Shown piece after piece: positions 19,431-28,248 of a stretch of 64,000 nt of DNA. The notes beneath the pieces were generated by a model. The model saw nothing but the letters and a program-made list of their open reading frames with translations, had not been told where the DNA came from and did no database searches. Source of the stretch: Sphingobacterium sp. GVS05A (lineage in GTDB: Bacteria; Bacteroidota; Bacteroidia; Sphingobacteriales; Sphingobacteriaceae). The position numbers and the translations under genes were made by a program. Positions within the stretch are counted from its first letter, which is position 1, and each line of letters starts with the position of its first letter. The stretch is from positions 1 through 64,000 of the forward strand of contig NZ_JAHXYR010000001.1 in assembly GCF_019969845.1 (NCBI RefSeq), written 5' to 3'.

Positions 19431-20505
19431 TAGAATTGAAAGAGCTTTCTTTTTTTTATTGAAGAGTGGCTTATGGGGTGAAAATATATGGGAGGCTGAC
19501 TTGTTTCCGCTATCGGCAGAGGAATGGTCAGCAGTTTATGCCCGCGCTGTGGAGCAAACAGTTGAAGGTTTGTTGTATGATGGGTTGTTATTATTGGCAC
19601 CCGAAAATTTACCCCCCAGACAAATGCGACAAAAATGGTCCGTATCGGTCGATAGGATCGAGCGTAGCAACCGCTTATCCAACGATATTATAGCAGAACA
19701 ACACATATTTTTTATGACGCATGGTTTGTGCCCAATCCTATTAAAAGGCCAGGGGGTCGCAGTGGCTTACGGAGCACCCCAGCACCGTGTCTGTGGCGAT
19801 ATCGATTGGTATTTTGATAAAAGAAGACACTTTGATTTGGCCCAGTTGCAACTCACCAAAAAAGGTGCGCCAACGTTGGGGAGAGGGAGTCCCGTTTATC
19901 TCTGGAAAGGTTATGAAACAGACCTTCATGATCGCCTGTTTGATTTCCACAATCCATTCTCCAAAAATCTGTTGAAACAGATAAGGGCAGATTTTCCAGA
20001 TACAACCCTCACAATCGGAGGGCGCGAGATAGCCGTATTGGCACCTCAGATTCAAGTTGTTCAGATTACAGCACACATTCTTAAGCATTCACTATCTTTT
20101 GGTATCGGTCTCCGTCAATTTTGTGATCTGGCCGCACTTTATGACAAATACGCGGCAAAACTTGATGGCAAGCGATTGGAACTCCTCTATAGTGATCTTG
20201 GTGTAATAAATTGGATATCAGCGGTACACCAACTACTGGTAGACTATATCGGTTTGCCGGCGGATAAACTGCCTTTTGCAAGCAATACGATGGACTCTGG
20301 TCTGTCTATCATAGATGAGGTCTGGCACGGTGGCAACTTTGGCTTTACTGATACATCCTATATTAAGGAAACAGAAGGCCCCTATATTGTTCGTAAAAAC
20401 AAGACGGGCATGCTGTTGCGACGGCTAACAAAATATTTCTCCCATGCACCTAAAGAAGCCTTATGGTTTCCGTTTATCCATCTTTTAAATAAAAGAAAGC
20501 GATGA
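19420..20505 (+). CDS. Nucleotidyltransferase-fold protein (NTP_transf_5-like)
   Basis: 361 residues. ILLKGQGVAVAYG followed by HRVCGDIDWYFD is the LKG...D-x-D pattern of the NTP_transf_5 (PF14907) nucleotidyltransferase-like family. A C-terminal helical region includes LRQFCDLAALYDKY. The start lies within the end of the upstream glycosyltransferase gene (11-base overlap). Proteins of this family recur in exopolysaccharide clusters but their reaction is not established to my knowledge; nucleotide transfer to a sugar or protein is inference. Confidence 0.75.
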   Translation: MENNRIERAFFFLLKSGLWGENIWEADLFPLSAEEWSAVYARAVEQTVEGLLYDGLLLLAPENLPPRQMRQKWSVSVDRIERSNRLSNDIIAEQHIFFMTHGLCPILLKGQGVAVAYGAPQHRVCGDIDWYFDKRRHFDLAQLQLTKKGAPTLGRGSPVYLWKGYETDLHDRLFDFHNPFSKNLLKQIRADFPDTTLTIGGREIAVLAPQIQVVQITAHILKHSLSFGIGLRQFCDLAALYDKYAAKLDGKRLELLYSDLGVINWISAVHQLLVDYIGLPADKLPFASNTMDSGLSIIDEVWHGGNFGFTDTSYIKETEGPYIVRKNKTGMLLRRLTKYFSHAPKEALWFPFIHLLNKRKR

Positions 20506-20567
20506 CCTGGCACAGAGAAACAATAGTATAAAAATAAAATCAACAAAAATTAAATATTTATTAAGAA

Positions 20568-21362
20568 ATGAAAAAATTCACTTTATGGATTATTTTGCTT
20601 GGTTTAGGTCTATTTACTTCGTGTATGACCTCCAAGAAAGTGGTATATGTCAACGACATGGTTCCAAATATAGACTATCAAATGCTTGAGGTACCGATGT
20701 TAAAATTGCAGAAAAGTGACCGGCTGAGTATCAAAATCAGTGCTAAGAACCCCGAACTGGCGGCTCCATTCAATGTAATAGGAGGCAATTACGTTGCTGA
20801 TGAAAAAGGGAGTAGATCGAATACGAGTGGTAATAATCAGGATGCGCCAACTTATCTGATTGACCAGCAGGGTAATATTACTTTTCCGATTTTGGGCAAC
20901 TTTCATCTCGAAGGGTTGACTCTAGAGCAGGTACGCGATCTTTTGGTTAATCGATTATCAGAAGGTGGATACATTAAAGATGCAATTGTCAAAGTTGAGC
21001 TATTGAACCTGAAAGTCAACCTGATGGGCGAGGTCAACCGCGTAGGTATCATTGATGTGCCCGATGCACGCATCAATTTATTGGAAGCCATTTCCAAGGC
21101 TGGAGGGCTAACGCGTAATGCCGCTTCAGACCGTGTGACCGTTATTCGCGAGGAAAATGGAGTTCGCAAAAAGATCCTGAACGATATTGGATCTCAGGAT
21201 ATTTTTGACTCCCCCGCTTATTATCTTCAGCAGAATGATATTGTATATGTAGAGCCCGTAGGTGCAGAAAGTACTCCACGTGAAGACAGAACCTGGCGAT
21301 TCACCTCCATAGCAATGGGTGTGGTTTCCATCATCTTAGCAACATTGACGTTGCTAAAATAA
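20568..21362 (+). CDS. Polysaccharide export lipoprotein (Wza-like)
   Basis: 264 residues. A lipoprotein signal peptide ends at Cys19 (LFTSC). Residues ~45-130 form the polysaccharide export domain (KLQKSDRLSIKISAKNPE, YLIDQQGNITFPILG, LTLEQVRDLL). A SLBB-type domain follows (VNLMGEVNRVGIIDVPD, NLLEAISKAGGLT), and a C-terminal hydrophobic segment resembles the Wza barrel helix. It should form the outer-membrane export pore, working with the Wzc-like kinase 11 bases downstream. Confidence 0.93.
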   Translation: MKKFTLWIILLGLGLFTSCMTSKKVVYVNDMVPNIDYQMLEVPMLKLQKSDRLSIKISAKNPELAAPFNVIGGNYVADEKGSRSNTSGNNQDAPTYLIDQQGNITFPILGNFHLEGLTLEQVRDLLVNRLSEGGYIKDAIVKVELLNLKVNLMGEVNRVGIIDVPDARINLLEAISKAGGLTRNAASDRVTVIREENGVRKKILNDIGSQDIFDSPAYYLQQNDIVYVEPVGAESTPREDRTWRFTSIAMGVVSIILATLTLLK

Positions 21363-21373
21363 AATACTCGAAA

Positions 21374-23779
21374 ATGAAAATAGAACAATATACCCAAACA
21401 CAAAAAGACAAAACAATCAATATTTTAGACGTTTTAAGACATCTGTTGTACCATTGGAAATGGTTTGCTTTATCCATTCTCGTATTTGGCGCTTACTACT
21501 ATTATCAATATGCCAAATCCCCTTTTATCTATCGTAGTTACGAAACGATTATTATAAAGACACCGTTGAATACGCCCAGGACTGCCCGCATCTCCCGGAC
21601 GAGTGAGGCTTACAGTTCCATCAGTGTGGCAAGTGAGATCCTCCAACTAAAGTCCAAGGAGTTAATGCGTCAGACTGTTACCCGCATAGGGGCCGAAATG
21701 AGCTACACCGTTAGAGCGGGATTGCGCCGGAAAGAACTTTATAAGGAAAGTCCGGTACGAGTCATTGTTCCCCAGGCAAAGCCAGAAGATTCCTTTTCTT
21801 TTACGGTCACCCTACTAGGGAACAAAGACGTCATTCTCTCCAATTGGAGCAGGGGAGAGGGGATAGGCGAGATCAGAGCAGTATTAGATAAACCCGTCAA
21901 TACCCCAGTTGGACAGGTGATCATACAGCCGACGGAGGGATTTGGTAAGATCTATGTGGATCAGGAAATCAAAGTCGAAAAATACGCACTGGAAAGCATG
22001 GTCAATTATTTTGTGTCGGCCCTATCGATCACTCAAATGGAGGAAGAGGCTTCCTTGTTGCAGATTGTAGCCGAAGATACCAATCCCACACGGGCTACTG
22101 AACTGATTGCAGAGATGGTAAATGTGTACAATGAAGTTGCCCTGCAAGATAAAAATCAGATTGGTATCAATACGGCTAATTTTATCAAGAACCGGCTGGC
22201 GATTATCGAACAGGAGCTGGGATCTGTTGAATCGAGTATCGAAGATTTACGGACACAAAACCAGGGGATGGATGTTGCCAGAGTCGGGGAGGCCTATTTT
22301 GAAGATACGAGATTGTATCAATCCGAGCGCACTAAGGTCGAAACCGATATTAATCTTGCCCAAATGATGCGTGGTTATCTAGCCGATGGAAGCAAAAAAA
22401 ATGAATTGATCCCCAACAATACGGGTCTGGTCGATGCCAGTGTCGAATCGCAGATCAACGACTACAATACGACACTCCTTAGACGTAATCGTTTGATAGA
22501 AGGGAGTAGTGACGCCAATCCCGTGGTACAAGATCTGGACAGAGCCCTGGGTGCAATGCGAGGCAATATTGGAAGAGCTGTAGATAATACCATAGATGGT
22601 TTAAATATTAAGGCCCGGAATATGAAGAAGGAGGAGTATGCCGCGCGAGGCAAAGCCATGCAAGTGCCACAAAAACAACGCGTAATGTTGTCTGTAGAGC
22701 GGCAGCAAAAGGTAAAAGAGGAGCTCTATCTTTATCTTTTGAACAAGCGTGAGGAGAATGCTATTAACCAAGCGATGACCGAAGATAACATCAGGATCAT
22801 TGACCCAGCGATCGTATCAACCGTGCCGATCGCCCCAAGTAAAATAAGAAAAATTGGCTTAGGAATGGGGATCGGATTCATTCTACCAGCCATTATTATA
22901 TTGACATTTTCCATTCTCGATACCAAGGTAAGGCGCCGCCAAGATGTTGAAGACGCGATTGATGTACCGTTATTGGGCGAGATACCATTAGTCAAAACCA
23001 AACGGTCAAATCAAGACGATATTTTGGTGAACAACACCGGCAGGGATGCCCTGACAGAAGCATTCCGTATCCTCCGTACAAATATTAGCTTTATGTCGAG
23101 AGAAGGGAAGCAGCCAAGGGTTATTTCATTGACATCATTTATCCCCGGAGTCGGTAAAACATTTACCTCCTTGAATCTTTCAGACACATTATCCTTTTTG
23201 GGCAAAAAAATAGCTGTCGTCGATCTTGATTTACGAAAAGGAACGCTGAGTAAACGCGTAGGTATTAAAGAAGGAACGGGTGTGAGCCATTATCTATCCG
23301 ATGTAAATGTCACTTTGGATGATATTATTCATCGCAACCTGCGTATCGAAAATGTTGACTATGTACCTATCGGAAGCGAAGCACCCAATCCTGTAGAACT
23401 ATTGCTCAGTAAAAGGCTTGACCAACTGATCACTGATCTAAAAGAGCGATATGATTATATTATTATTGATGGGGTACCTATGGGAATAGTTGCAGATGCT
23501 ACCGTGATAGATCGGATTTCGGATTTGACATTGTTTGTGATCCGTGCCGGGAAAATGGATAAGCGCCAGCTCCCAGAACTGCAGAAAATATATGAAGAAA
23601 AAAGGCTGTCAAATCTCGCTTTAATCCTCAATGGACTTAAATTGGGACAGTCTGGCTATGGATACGGCTATGGATACGGCTATGGCTATGGACATGGCTA
23701 TGGTAATGAGGAAAGTCGAAATATTTTGGCGAGGTTCACTAGGTCCATCAGAGATGTATTTGGTAGAAAGAGAAAATGA
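21374..23779 (+). CDS. Wzc-like polysaccharide co-polymerase / tyrosine autokinase
   Basis: 801 residues. An N-terminal Wzz domain with TM1 (about 33-52) leads through a long periplasmic coiled region to TM2 (about 490-508, GLGMGIGFILPAIIILTF). The cytoplasmic BY-kinase has Walker A FIPGVGKTFTSL (about 588-599), Walker A' VVDLDLRKG (about 614) and Walker B YIIIDGVP. The tail holds an array of GYGYGYG repeats (about 762-778), the expected autophosphorylation cluster. It controls polymer length and export with the Wza-like partner, and is the last gene of the operon. Confidence 0.95.
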   Translation: MKIEQYTQTQKDKTINILDVLRHLLYHWKWFALSILVFGAYYYYQYAKSPFIYRSYETIIIKTPLNTPRTARISRTSEAYSSISVASEILQLKSKELMRQTVTRIGAEMSYTVRAGLRRKELYKESPVRVIVPQAKPEDSFSFTVTLLGNKDVILSNWSRGEGIGEIRAVLDKPVNTPVGQVIIQPTEGFGKIYVDQEIKVEKYALESMVNYFVSALSITQMEEEASLLQIVAEDTNPTRATELIAEMVNVYNEVALQDKNQIGINTANFIKNRLAIIEQELGSVESSIEDLRTQNQGMDVARVGEAYFEDTRLYQSERTKVETDINLAQMMRGYLADGSKKNELIPNNTGLVDASVESQINDYNTTLLRRNRLIEGSSDANPVVQDLDRALGAMRGNIGRAVDNTIDGLNIKARNMKKEEYAARGKAMQVPQKQRVMLSVERQQKVKEELYLYLLNKREENAINQAMTEDNIRIIDPAIVSTVPIAPSKIRKIGLGMGIGFILPAIIILTFSILDTKVRRRQDVEDAIDVPLLGEIPLVKTKRSNQDDILVNNTGRDALTEAFRILRTNISFMSREGKQPRVISLTSFIPGVGKTFTSLNLSDTLSFLGKKIAVVDLDLRKGTLSKRVGIKEGTGVSHYLSDVNVTLDDIIHRNLRIENVDYVPIGSEAPNPVELLLSKRLDQLITDLKERYDYIIIDGVPMGIVADATVIDRISDLTLFVIRAGKMDKRQLPELQKIYEEKRLSNLALILNGLKLGQSGYGYGYGYGYGYGHGYGNEESRNILARFTRSIRDVFGRKRK
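23654..23704 (+). repeat. GGCTATGGATAC-type microrepeat coding for the tyrosine-rich kinase tail
   Basis: About eight imperfect GG(C/A)TA(T/C) units in tandem encode alternating Gly-Tyr. Six-base units let the number of tyrosines change by slippage without breaking frame. Confidence 0.8.
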
Positions 23780-24103
23780 TGATATAAAACTTTAGAATGA
23801 CTTATTGTTTCTGAAGTACTCTTTTGATTGCATATAAGTAATGATAACTTATCTTTTTTACAATGTGTCAGTCAGATTTTTATACTATATCCTGCAAAGA
23901 ACTTGTTGAGATCTCATCTTTGCCTCCGGATTAGTAGATACGATCTATTATTTGCTGCTTAATTAATTGTCCACATCTATTGAAAAGTGTGGTTGGATGG
24001 AGCGTATTTGAAAAGATGGAACTCTGACATGAAGGAGAATACAATTAATGAATGCATAAGAGAGCGGTTAAATTTTTGAATTACAATAATAAATTAAAAT
24101 AGA
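23780..24103. other. Intergenic region between the polysaccharide operon and the fimbrillin-type gene
   Basis: 324 bases with no supported gene and no clear terminator hairpin. The A/T-rich last 40 bases are the probable leader of the next gene. Confidence 0.5.
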
Positions 24104-25702
24104 ATGAAGAAGCTAAATTTTAGAAAAATGCTAGGGCTAGCCATAATCTTTCCTTTTTTATGGATCACATCGTGTAATAAAAAGGAAAAGGATGAACATT
24201 CGGTGCCAGGGGGGACAGCGGCTGTGAAGATCAATTTTATGGGAGATGCTTACGATGAAGATACTCCAGACACTAAAGCTTCTGCAAGAAGTACGAAAGC
24301 GGAGAAAACCACTGTGATGATAGATCCCAGTAATTATATAAGTATTGAAGCGGTTCCGACAATTGCTCCCAAAGCAAGAGCCGCTGATAGGGCGGCATTT
24401 ACTGGTGTTTTACGCGTGGTGGCTTACGATAATTCAGATGGCGGAAAATATAAAGCTCATAAGGATTATATGATCATGAACGGTGTACCTGTTGCGGGAG
24501 ATAACCTCCTATTGGACGGGGGCGTGTCCTATACCATGGTCGCTTACGCGAATGAAGTTTCTATGTTACCTATTCTTTCAACCACTACAACTTTTGATGC
24601 TACCAATTTGTCATATGACTATAACGAAGGCAAAGATCTGATGTATTTCATCAATACAAACTTTGTGCCTGAGGGGGGGGCTGATAAGATCAATATTTTA
24701 AATATACTTTTGAAACATAAAGTAGCCTTGATTACAGCAAATCTGAATACCAAAGGAGAGCTGATCAAGAGTGTTAAAGATATTATTATCAGCCCAAATG
24801 ATCGGCATGGAAAATTCTCTTTCAAAAGCGGCTCCTTCACTGAGACAAACACACCTGTCGGGGCAATACCGGGTTTATCATATAGTAATGCCACCGGCTC
24901 CACTAATGTACCCTTTCCTATATTCGTCAATGGGGAGGCTACTACACCTGAAGGGAAATTTGGCGCTACTATCAATATTGATGGTACTGAGCGGACGATA
25001 ATCACCGAAGCTTTTTTCACTATTACCCGTGGTAAAAAGAAAAATCTGAACATTAATTTTAATATGACTGCCGATGGTTGTGGCGCTTATTTTGGTCCTA
25101 ATAAAACTGTGTGGAGAGAGGTTGCATGTTATAATATGTTTGCGGTGGAGAATAGATCGCCTTTTGTACCCCACGTCGATCTCCAAGGGGCTAAGTTTAA
25201 ATGGGGTAACTCTGTGTCTATAGGGGAGAGCAGTGGAATGAAAAATAAAAATGATAATACAAATGGTTCTATTCACCAAACAGGGGGAGGGGTTAAGTCG
25301 GGTTGGAATGATACAAAAGGAACGCAAGATCCCTGTCCAACTGGTTATCAAGTGATGACTATGGCTGATTTTAATAATTTATTTCAATACAATGCCATAA
25401 GTGAAACAGGGAATACTTGGGGGCCGAATTCATTTGAGGCAGGCTTTATGGTTGGCGAGAAACTTATGCTTCCAGCTGCGGGGTTTAGAGAGTTTAAAGC
25501 AGGTGGCGGTGTCAACTCCATGGATGTAGGCAATATCAAAGACCGCGGTGTTCAGGCGTGGTATTGGGCTGGAACTCCTTATTCTTTAGGGACCTCATAT
25601 TATGGAATTATGGCTAATATAAGGCAAAATAAAACTTTTTGGGTAAGTGCAACCAGGACTGATATCAAGTCCACCCCAATTCGCTGTATTAAAATGAAGT
25701 AA
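24104..25702 (+). CDS. Fimbrillin-family lipoprotein with FISUMP-like C terminus
   Basis: 532 residues. A lipoprotein signal ends at Cys24 (WITSC). The middle resembles Bacteroidota fimbrillin/Mfa-type proteins: RVVAYDNSDGGKYKAHKDY, VSYTMVAYANE, KHKVALITANLNT and a long beta-rich stretch. The C-terminal ~170 residues (DPCPTGYQVMTMADFNNL, WYWAGTPY, TPIRCIKM) match the FISUMP (Fibrobacter major paralogous) pattern. The product is probably an exported surface protein or pilus subunit. A strong hairpin follows the gene, so it is probably transcribed alone. Confidence 0.8.
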   Translation: MKKLNFRKMLGLAIIFPFLWITSCNKKEKDEHSVPGGTAAVKINFMGDAYDEDTPDTKASARSTKAEKTTVMIDPSNYISIEAVPTIAPKARAADRAAFTGVLRVVAYDNSDGGKYKAHKDYMIMNGVPVAGDNLLLDGGVSYTMVAYANEVSMLPILSTTTTFDATNLSYDYNEGKDLMYFINTNFVPEGGADKINILNILLKHKVALITANLNTKGELIKSVKDIIISPNDRHGKFSFKSGSFTETNTPVGAIPGLSYSNATGSTNVPFPIFVNGEATTPEGKFGATINIDGTERTIITEAFFTITRGKKKNLNINFNMTADGCGAYFGPNKTVWREVACYNMFAVENRSPFVPHVDLQGAKFKWGNSVSIGESSGMKNKNDNTNGSIHQTGGGVKSGWNDTKGTQDPCPTGYQVMTMADFNNLFQYNAISETGNTWGPNSFEAGFMVGEKLMLPAAGFREFKAGGGVNSMDVGNIKDRGVQAWYWAGTPYSLGTSYYGIMANIRQNKTFWVSATRTDIKSTPIRCIKMK

Positions 25703-25742
25703 TAAATTGTAAGGACGATTCAATTTAAATTACTAAAGTGCG

Positions 25743-25792
25743 TGCTATTTATATATCCTTGTCCTTTATAGTACTTGGATATATAAATAGCA
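25743..25792 (+). terminator. Terminator after the fimbrillin-type gene
   Basis: TGCTATTTATATATCC pairs perfectly with GGATATATAAATAGCA (16 bp, 18-base loop), followed by TTTTAAC. Confidence 0.7.
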
Positions 25793-25859
25793 TTTTAACA
25801 AACTATTGGCTACACTTATTGTAAGTTATCAGAGGCAATAGCGTAATAATTAGCAAAAC

Positions 25860-27176
25860 ATGTATAAAACAATTATATTATTTAGTTTAGTCTTTTCTTG
25901 CCTGTTTTCTTGTACGCAGAAAACACAAACTATCAGTATGTATTTTCCTCATTTCACGGGCAAAAAATATGATTTTATTATTTTCCAGGGGGGACATCCC
26001 AAGACTATATACCAAGGCACTATTCCACAGGATGGTAAATTCGTATTAACTATTCCCAAAGAATATGCACCTTACACGGGGATGAGTAGATGGCTAATTA
26101 CTGGGACGACGGAAGGGGGGGGCTTAGATATGTTTATCCCTGGTACGGACTTTTCTGTAAGCTGTGAATCGTCACAGCCAAATGAAAGTAACATTATATA
26201 TGCTGACAATGGTAAAAATAAAGAGTTCAATAGATTATACAGTTCCAGCAATGATATTCTTGAACGTTATAGACAAGCGCTAAGTTCAGCAGCAACAGAT
26301 GAGCTCGGGAAGCAAAAAGAAGCCTATGCCAGCTTGTCTAAAGGTCTAAGTGCACAGGGAGATTATATTAGTCAGTTGACACAGATTTGTAATGTTGAGG
26401 CTGGATTTGGGACCCATTTGCTGGAAAAAGAGCACGAAAGAGCAGCGAATGTAGCTGATTTTATTCGTGATCAGCTCAATTGGGAGACCTTGTATACCTC
26501 GGGGCATTGGAATGCAGTAATCGATTCTTGGTTATATAGTCGTATTGACGTACTGAAAGATCCGACTCGATTTACTTCGGATTTTCAAAAAATAACTTCA
26601 CGAATAAAATCTCCTTTGATTTTTACCGAACTAGCACAGGACATTGCTAGCCGCTTGGTTCAGCGGGGTGATGATGATTATATAGGATATATTGCCAAGA
26701 CAGTTGTTTCGTCCGGTAAGATTACAGCCTTTGATGGGCCATTGGCCTTTTACATAAAAGGTACCGTAGGTTCTGTTGCTCCCGATCTTGTTTTCAAAAC
26801 AGGGACAAGTTCCAAAAGCAATAAAATGAAGAAAAGAACGATAAGTATAAATGCTTCTGGGAAGGATTTTGTACGTACGATACTTATATTTTATCAATCT
26901 GACGATCCAAATAGTATGGAAACGCTAAAACAACTATCGACGAAATATAAGACGATTAAGGCTTCAGGTACGCGTGTCATAGCGCTTTCGGCAGACTCGG
27001 AAGAGAAGATATTCAATAGTAAGATTCACAGCTTTCCATGGTTAGATACCTACTGTGATTATCAAGGTGTAAAGGGGGAGAACTTTCAAAGTTATGGTAT
27101 TACCGGGGTTCCTACGCTTTTCCTTATCGATGCTGAAGGAAAAATCCTTTCCCGTGGCGGTTCAATTAACTTCTAA
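25860..27176 (+). CDS. TlpA-like thioredoxin-fold lipoprotein lacking CXXC
   Basis: 438 residues. A lipobox ends at Cys18 (LFSC). The N-terminal ~110 residues are beta-rich (GKFVLTIPKEY), like the DUF4369-type domain that precedes many Bacteroidota TlpA proteins; a helical middle follows. The last ~110 residues have a thioredoxin fold: ILIFYQSDDPNSMETLKQL, VIALSADSEE and the cis-proline loop GVPTLFLIDAEGKILSRGG. The usual WCxxC position reads SDDPNS, so it cannot be a dithiol oxidoreductase. A structural or binding role is more likely (inference). Confidence 0.75.
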   Translation: MYKTIILFSLVFSCLFSCTQKTQTISMYFPHFTGKKYDFIIFQGGHPKTIYQGTIPQDGKFVLTIPKEYAPYTGMSRWLITGTTEGGGLDMFIPGTDFSVSCESSQPNESNIIYADNGKNKEFNRLYSSSNDILERYRQALSSAATDELGKQKEAYASLSKGLSAQGDYISQLTQICNVEAGFGTHLLEKEHERAANVADFIRDQLNWETLYTSGHWNAVIDSWLYSRIDVLKDPTRFTSDFQKITSRIKSPLIFTELAQDIASRLVQRGDDDYIGYIAKTVVSSGKITAFDGPLAFYIKGTVGSVAPDLVFKTGTSSKSNKMKKRTISINASGKDFVRTILIFYQSDDPNSMETLKQLSTKYKTIKASGTRVIALSADSEEKIFNSKIHSFPWLDTYCDYQGVKGENFQSYGITGVPTLFLIDAEGKILSRGGSINF

Positions 27177-27219
27177 ATACAACATAATCATGATAGATTG
27201 GCGTCAGTACTATTTCCAA

Positions 27220-27246
27220 AAAGGGAATTTTTATTAAATTCCCTTT
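27220..27246. terminator. Bidirectional-type terminator hairpin
   Basis: AAAGGGAATTT pairs perfectly with AAATTCCCTTT around a 5-base loop, 44 bases after the TlpA-like gene. Confidence 0.65.
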
Positions 27247-27613
27247 CTAATATTCCAGTTTCCGTGACCTACCGCTGTGCCCTCCTTTGCAGCGATATCC
27301 TTTCGCTAATTCCGATAGCCTTTCATTCTTCTAGAAAAATATATTTCATCCGGCTTACGTACCCACAGTTGTAATTTCTTGAGCTATTATGACAACTGTT
27401 TTAATTCGGTGTGATAATAACATCGTCAATTCTTTCTCTTCTCAGTTTTCACGCATTTTAACTGCTGAATTTCGTTTGAATGAGGCGGAATATTAGATGT
27501 TATTATCATCCAAATCGAGCGCGAATTTGATCATCATTGGCATACTATTAAATCTGAAGGATCTTAATAGTTTTCAGTAATTTATTCTTTATTGGAATTA
27601 AGGAGAGGACTGT
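27247..27613. other. Intergenic region, no supported gene
   Basis: About 370 bases downstream of both the TlpA-like gene and the convergent small-peptide gene. No convincing ORF or hairpin beyond the terminator just before it. Confidence 0.4.
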
Positions 27614-27811
27614 TTACTGCCATTTGACTGTTGTTTCCTCATTATTTGTATCGATATCCCATTCTTCCTCAACGCCGCCTTGGCCTCCAGGTTTGACACC
27701 CGCTGAGCCCTTTGCTATACCACATTCCATTTCGATAATACCAATCTCAAGAACCGGTGAAACGTATTTTTGCTTTTTTTTCATTTCCAGTGTTGTGTTG
27801 TCTTTTTTCAT
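27614..27811 (-). CDS. Small Gly-rich peptide of Bacteroidota surface loci
   Basis: 65 residues: a Lys-rich N terminus (MKKDNTTLEMKKKQ), then KYVSPVLEIGIIEMECGIAKG, a Gly-rich stretch SAGVKPGGQGG and an acidic tail. Short proteins with a KY-x-x-P-x-L...E...IA.GSA pattern are common beside fimbrillin-like genes in Bacteroidota, as far as I recall; their function is not known to me. There is no signal peptide. It may be an exported or processed peptide because of the GSAG and GGQGG turns (speculative). It stands alone, convergent to the fimbrillin-type genes. Confidence 0.65.
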   Translation of the reverse strand: MKKDNTTLEMKKKQKYVSPVLEIGIIEMECGIAKGSAGVKPGGQGGVEEEWDIDTNNEETTVKWQ

Positions 27812-28132
27812 TTGTTAATCTTTATATTATTAAGCTTTTCTGTTCAATTTACTTCAGATCGATAGCCACCAGATCCGGCTTAATAAAAATGTAATTTGTA
27901 AATTCTCTATTTTGAGAGTCTAAATCTTTTTGATATCCAAAGATGGAAATTCAGTTTAAATTCGTTGGTATCTAGGGTACAAACCTAACTGCCAAATTGT
28001 AAAAAAAGAAACTCATTGTGCATATGTGCTTTAGCGATTATGGACAAAGTGTGTTACATACATACAGAGCAGATTTATATAATAGGTCGGTTTGTTTTGT
28101 ATGATATGGCGATATTTCTTTTTTTTATTGAT
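27812..28132. other. Intergenic region with a dyad shared with the region upstream of small RNA A
   Basis: TTTTGTATGATATGGCGATATTTC at 28095-28118 matches TTTTGTACGATATAGCGGTATATTT at 559-583. The core ATAT-n-GCG-n-TAT is nearly palindromic in both and could be a regulator site. Otherwise nothing is recognised. Confidence 0.4.
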
Positions 28133-28241
28133 TACTTTCGAATGTTTTATATTCATAGGTAGATGTGACGTATTCCCTGCCGCAACCTCAGCAGAAGGAA
28201 TATTGTCGGGCTCCAAATTCTTCGGATTTTGGAGCTTTTTT
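28133..28241 (+). ncRNA. Candidate structured small RNA, copy B
   Basis: Second copy of the element at 597-717. It has TACTTTCG (28133-28140), identical TTCATAGGTAGATG (28152-28165), stem TATTCC (28171-28176)/GGAATA (28197-28202), inner CTGC (28177-28180)/GCAG (28191-28194), and a UUCG-loop terminator. Compared with copy A the outer stem has changed on both strands while pairing is kept. It ends 8 bases before the end of the convergent regulator gene. A short overlapping ORF here has no coding support. Confidence 0.5.
28210..28241. terminator. Terminator of small RNA B, possibly shared with the convergent regulator gene
   Basis: GCTCCAAA pairs with TTTGGAGC, with an internal c-UUCG-g tetraloop and TTTTTT after it. 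It lies between convergent transcripts. Confidence 0.75.
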
Positions 28242-28248
28242 GTGCGAC

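Noticed and set aside
24619..25351. Long minus-strand open frames (144 and 157 codons) inside the fimbrillin-type gene
   Set aside because: They lie wholly within a well-supported gene with lipobox and FISUMP-like end; no family features of their own.
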